Shown: positions 61,234 through 64,000 of the stretch, one piece after another
Layout of the letters: the number at the start of each line of letters is the position of its first letter
Position numbering within the stretch: position 1 is the stretch's first letter
Assembly: GCF_900239495.1 (NCBI RefSeq)
Contig: NZ_OENE01000015.1
Location: 234,300 to 298,299 of the forward strand
Source: Tenacibaculum finnmarkense genomovar ulcerans
GTDB lineage: Bacteria > Bacteroidota > Bacteroidia > Flavobacteriales > Flavobacteriaceae
Reading direction: 5' to 3'
Length of the DNA: 64,000 nucleotides
Translations under genes and position numbers: made by a program
The notes under the pieces: model-generated
Database searches by the model: none
Seen by the model: the letters and a program-made list of their open reading frames with translations, nothing else
What the model was told of the DNA's origin: nothing

Positions 61234-61887
61234 TTATTTAGACATTGCTGTTAACATACCTCCATATACTCCGTTTAAAGAAGATAAGTTGGTTGCTAAT
61301 GATTGCATTTGCTCTTGTAAACGTTGAGAATTTTCAACTAAAGAAGAATTTAATTCTGATTGCTTTGCAGCGTTTTCAACCTGTGTAGTATATAATCCGT
61401 TTAAAGATTCTAATTTAGCAGCAGCCATTGACATTTGCTCGTTATACTGATTTGTTGAAGATACTGTTGTTGAAGTAGCTGTTAAACCTTCAGCAGCTCC
61501 TTGAAATCCTTTAATACTCTCTCCTAAGCTTGAGATTAAATTTGCATCTAACTTCGCTTCTTTTAAAATAGTATCTAATTTTTCAGATAACATACTTTGT
61601 GCTTGATCAGATCCAGCTTCAACATTCTTGGTTTTTTTACCTAAAGCTTGTCCTCCTGCTAATTCTGGATACACTTTTGACCAGTCTAATTCTTCTTCAA
61701 TTGGTTCAAATGCCGACATTGCAAAAATAAGTGCCTCTACAACTAAACCAGCTGTTAACATTACTCCACCTGTTAATGGTCCGATTTTAAAGTGCATAAT
61801 TTTGAATAAAGCTCCTAATATTACTACAGATGCTCCTAAACCATACGCCATGTTGGTTAATTTCTTTTTTGTTCTTGACTGTGCCAT
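61234..61887 (-). CDS. gldL: Gliding motility/T9SS protein GldL
   Basis: A 217-aa inner-membrane motor subunit with two helices (AYGLGASVVILGALFKIMHF and GPLTGGVMLTAGLVVEALIFAMSAF). Between and after them lie conserved acidic residues (FEPIEEELDW), one of which in helix two is the proton-path Glu in well-studied homologues. The cytoplasmic C-terminal region is coiled coil (GLTATSTTVSSTNQYNEQM and following). It forms a complex with GldM. Confidence 0.96.
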   Translation of the reverse strand: MAQSRTKKKLTNMAYGLGASVVILGALFKIMHFKIGPLTGGVMLTAGLVVEALIFAMSAFEPIEEELDWSKVYPELAGGQALGKKTKNVEAGSDQAQSMLSEKLDTILKEAKLDANLISSLGESIKGFQGAAEGLTATSTTVSSTNQYNEQMSMAAAKLESLNGLYTTQVENAAKQSELNSSLVENSQRLQEQMQSLATNLSSLNGVYGGMLTAMSK

Positions 61888-61939
61888 AATTGTTTGTTTG
61901 TTGGGGATTATTATATTTATTACTGTTATTAATTCTTGT

Positions 61940-63316
61940 TTACTTGCTTTTGTTTGTACCTAAATAATCTTGTACTGTTCTAAAGCCGATGTAACTTCTT
62001 GCTGTATCGGCATATTCCCAATCACGAGAACCTACTTCTAAGAAATACGCTACATCTTTCCATGAACCACCACGAATAATTTTTCTTCGGTTTTCTTTAA
62101 TTTCTACATTAGGATTCATTGTTGATCCCATGTAGTAAGACATTTGATTATACGCAGTGTTTGTCCATTCTGAAACATTACCTGACATATTAAACAAACC
62201 ATACTCGTTAGCATTATACGAGTTTGCTTCTACTGTATATAAAGCGCCATCGGCAGCATAATCTCCACGTACAGGTTTAAAGTTTGCTAAAAAACAACCT
62301 CTATCACTTGTTGTACTAGGACCACCCCATGGATATTTCCCAAAGTTCAATCCACCACGAGCAGCATATTCCCATTCTGCTTCTGTAGGTAATCTAAAAG
62401 AAGGAACTAATCCTAATTTCTTTTTAGATCGTTGGAAATTATTTTTAGTTTGTGTTCTCCAGTGACAAAAAGCTTTTGCTTGATTCCAAGTAACTCCAAC
62501 TACAGGATAGTCTTCATATGCCTTGTGTGCAAAATATTCCTGGTGCATTGGGTCATTATAAGAATAATTAAAATCTTTAATCCAAACCGTGGTATCAGGA
62601 TATACATCAACAACCTCATCTTTCAAAAAGTCTTTTCTATTTTTACCTGTTTTAGCTGCTTGCTCATTATCAAACCAATAATACCTATATTTTAAAAACT
62701 TGGTATTAAAAGTTCTTATTCCATTTAAAGATTCATCTTTTTTAAGATATAATGAATCCATAACCTCCACATAATCAGCATCAGGATATTCTTGCTGTTC
62801 CCAAGCAAGATCTTCTTGCCAATTTAAAGGCTTTAAAGAATCTAATCCTTCACCTAATTCGTAGTAATTTTCACGCATATATTTTGCATATGGTGATTCA
62901 TTCAACGTATCTGTTGATGCAAAAGCGTACAATTGAATACCTTCAGCATTTTTACTTCCTCCTTCTTCACTTTCTCCTCCTGATGCAAACTCAGCCTGAT
63001 ACGCTAATTTTGTTCTAGTAACAGAATCACGTACCCAAAACACAAACTGCTTATACTCGCTATTTGTTATTTCAGTTTCATCCATATAAAATGGTTGTAC
63101 TGTTACTGTTTTTGTTGGTGCATTCATAGCTCCTAAAGGATCTTCGTCTTGCTTACCCATTGTAAAAGAGCCTCCTGGAATTTTAGCCATTCCAAATGGT
63201 TTTTCTGCAAACCATTTTCTGTTAGATTTATCTCCAACTAACTCTCCTCTATCACTACTTGAACCACAAGCGTAAATTAGAGACACTAACAATGCAAATA
63301 TTACTACTTTTTTCAT
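61940..63316 (-). CDS. gldK: Gliding motility lipoprotein GldK
   Basis: A 458-aa outer-membrane lipoprotein (VSLIYACGSSSDRGE lipobox) with a formylglycine-generating-enzyme-like (FGE-sulfatase) domain: PGGSFTMGKQDEDPLGAMN, DETEITNSEYKQFVFWV, PVVGVTWNQAKAFCHWR, RLPTEAEWEYAARGG, and IRGGSWKDVAYFLEVGSRDW. The catalytic cysteines of true FGE enzymes are not needed here; GldK/PorK is structural and forms the T9SS ring with GldN. First gene of gldKLMN. Confidence 0.96.
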   Translation of the reverse strand: MKKVVIFALLVSLIYACGSSSDRGELVGDKSNRKWFAEKPFGMAKIPGGSFTMGKQDEDPLGAMNAPTKTVTVQPFYMDETEITNSEYKQFVFWVRDSVTRTKLAYQAEFASGGESEEGGSKNAEGIQLYAFASTDTLNESPYAKYMRENYYELGEGLDSLKPLNWQEDLAWEQQEYPDADYVEVMDSLYLKKDESLNGIRTFNTKFLKYRYYWFDNEQAAKTGKNRKDFLKDEVVDVYPDTTVWIKDFNYSYNDPMHQEYFAHKAYEDYPVVGVTWNQAKAFCHWRTQTKNNFQRSKKKLGLVPSFRLPTEAEWEYAARGGLNFGKYPWGGPSTTSDRGCFLANFKPVRGDYAADGALYTVEANSYNANEYGLFNMSGNVSEWTNTAYNQMSYYMGSTMNPNVEIKENRRKIIRGGSWKDVAYFLEVGSRDWEYADTARSYIGFRTVQDYLGTNKSK

Positions 63317-63414
63317 ATTATATCTTTCTTATAATGGGGATGGTAAACCTATTATTTTTTTCATTAAAAAACAATAACGTATTCTACTTTTTTATATACA
63401 AATGCAACTTATTC

Positions 63415-64000
63415 TTAAACAAGTTTTTGCAACGCTTTATACCATCTGTCTGGCATCTTTCCTTTTAATGCTTGTTCATAATCTTTATAGTTACACGGTA
63501 CTAACGCATGCCTTTTGTGTTTAGTATTCGAAATCATGTTTATTTCCATCCACCAACGACTAGTTTTATCACTTTTGTAAAAATTTATAGGATCATCATC
63601 TGCTAATAATACGGTGAACTTATGGTAATTATCTTTAGATACAAACGGGTAATCTTTCGCTCTAGCATTAACCCCTTCAATAAAAAACCAAATCATTTGC
63701 GCTATTAAACTTGCCGTTTGATTATCTGAATCAAATAGGCTGTTATATTCATAGACACCAAAAGAGGTTACTTTGTCACTTATTCCTGCATATCTTGTAA
63801 TAGCACAAATTTCTTCACCATAAAAACCATTAGGTGAAGCATTCTTATTTGCCGGTGCCTCGCTTTGACGCACAGCACCAATATCTATACTAACAATATC
63901 AGCATCTCTCATTATAGGCTCTACAAGCTTTACGTCTTTAACCTCACCTAATCTAAAGGCATCAAAATAGAGTTTGTCTAGCAATTCTATTTCTTCTTGA
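63415..64000 (-). CDS. Arginase/formimidoylglutamase family protein, C-terminal part; altered metal ligands
   Basis: The frame is open to the right window edge, so the N-terminus lies outside. The visible 195 residues contain DADIVSIDIGAVRQSEAPA, FYGEEICAITRYAG and SFGVYEYNSLFDSD, the arginase-fold order. The canonical motif is S-x-D-x-D-x-x-D-P; here it reads SIDIGAVR, so two of the three Asp metal ligands are Gly and Arg. The protein may be inactive as a hydrolase or use a changed site. It lies next to gldK in many Flavobacteriaceae from memory. Confidence 0.85.
   Translation of the reverse strand, partial: QEEIELLDKLYFDAFRLGEVKDVKLVEPIMRDADIVSIDIGAVRQSEAPANKNASPNGFYGEEICAITRYAGISDKVTSFGVYEYNSLFDSDNQTASLIAQMIWFFIEGVNARAKDYPFVSKDNYHKFTVLLADDDPINFYKSDKTSRWWMEINMISNTKHKRHALVPCNYKDYEQALKGKMPDRWYKALQKLV

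Noticed and set aside
1..64000. Prophage, transposon or integrated plasmid
   Set aside because: No integrase, transposase, relaxase or phage structural gene was recognised anywhere in the window.

Overview
The window is AT-rich chromosomal DNA from a gliding-type member of the Flavobacteriaceae (Bacteroidota), perhaps a Tenacibaculum or Polaribacter relative. The evidence is gldK-gldL-gldM-gldN in order at the right end (type IX secretion and gliding motor), a CNNM/CorC-ppiD-lptC-coaX block, DUF1456, DUF3127, DUF983 and DUF4625 proteins, many lipoproteins, and promoters of the Bacteroidota TTTG-N19-TAnnTTTG type. No rRNA, CRISPR array, transposase or integrase was found.

Layout. 1-8.4 kb: the tail of an unknown gene, aat, an FAD dehydrogenase, small membrane and DUF genes, a NYN-domain protein, a flavin reductase, a histidine kinase, HIT and greA. 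8.5-14.8 kb: a Rieske-fold-like lipoprotein, then purK and purE separated by an inserted ATPase + HNH-like pair that resembles a Septu (PtuAB) defence system, then an M3 peptidase. 14.9-20.1 kb: a metal-uptake-like operon of a His-rich exported protein, a ZnuD-like TonB receptor and three lipoproteins with HxH motifs (the last clearly DUF4625). 20.2-33.8 kb: housekeeping genes (glycosyltransferase, lpdA, Ig-repeat lipoprotein, ppiD, CNNM, lptC, TPR, beta-barrel, coaX), with a 628-bp repeat-rich intergenic region at 23.7-24.3 kb.

33.9-48.0 kb is the most unusual region. Two identical tRNA-Phe genes border a 14-kb defence island read leftward: a WYL regulator; an 814-aa protein joining a type I N6-methyltransferase fold, an HsdS-like segment and a histidine-kinase ATPase; a response-regulator-like receiver protein; canonical HsdM and HsdS; a 940-aa protein with a cold-shock-like domain and many zinc-finger-like cysteines; and HsdR. 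The methylase half of the kinase fusion has TPPF in place of the catalytic NPPF, so it may sense DNA rather than methylate it. I propose a type I restriction system under two-component control. A duplicated 65-bp promoter/operator-like repeat lies between the WYL gene and the fusion gene.

48.0-57.6 kb: CHAP, EEP nuclease, LTXXQ-like, gamma-carbonic-anhydrase, glucosaminidase and PLP-enzyme genes and a second NYN protein, then a compact three-gene module that matches the CmdTAC toxin-antitoxin-chaperone architecture (ART-like toxin, small antitoxin, SecB-like chaperone), then an ABC-F protein and DUF983. 57.6-64 kb: a DAO-type oxidoreductase, gldN, gldM, gldL, gldK and a partial arginase-family gene with altered metal ligands.

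Thus at least three separate anti-phage-type modules (Septu-like, regulated type I RM, CmdTAC-like) sit among core genes. Functions come from motif reading only; no database search was possible.
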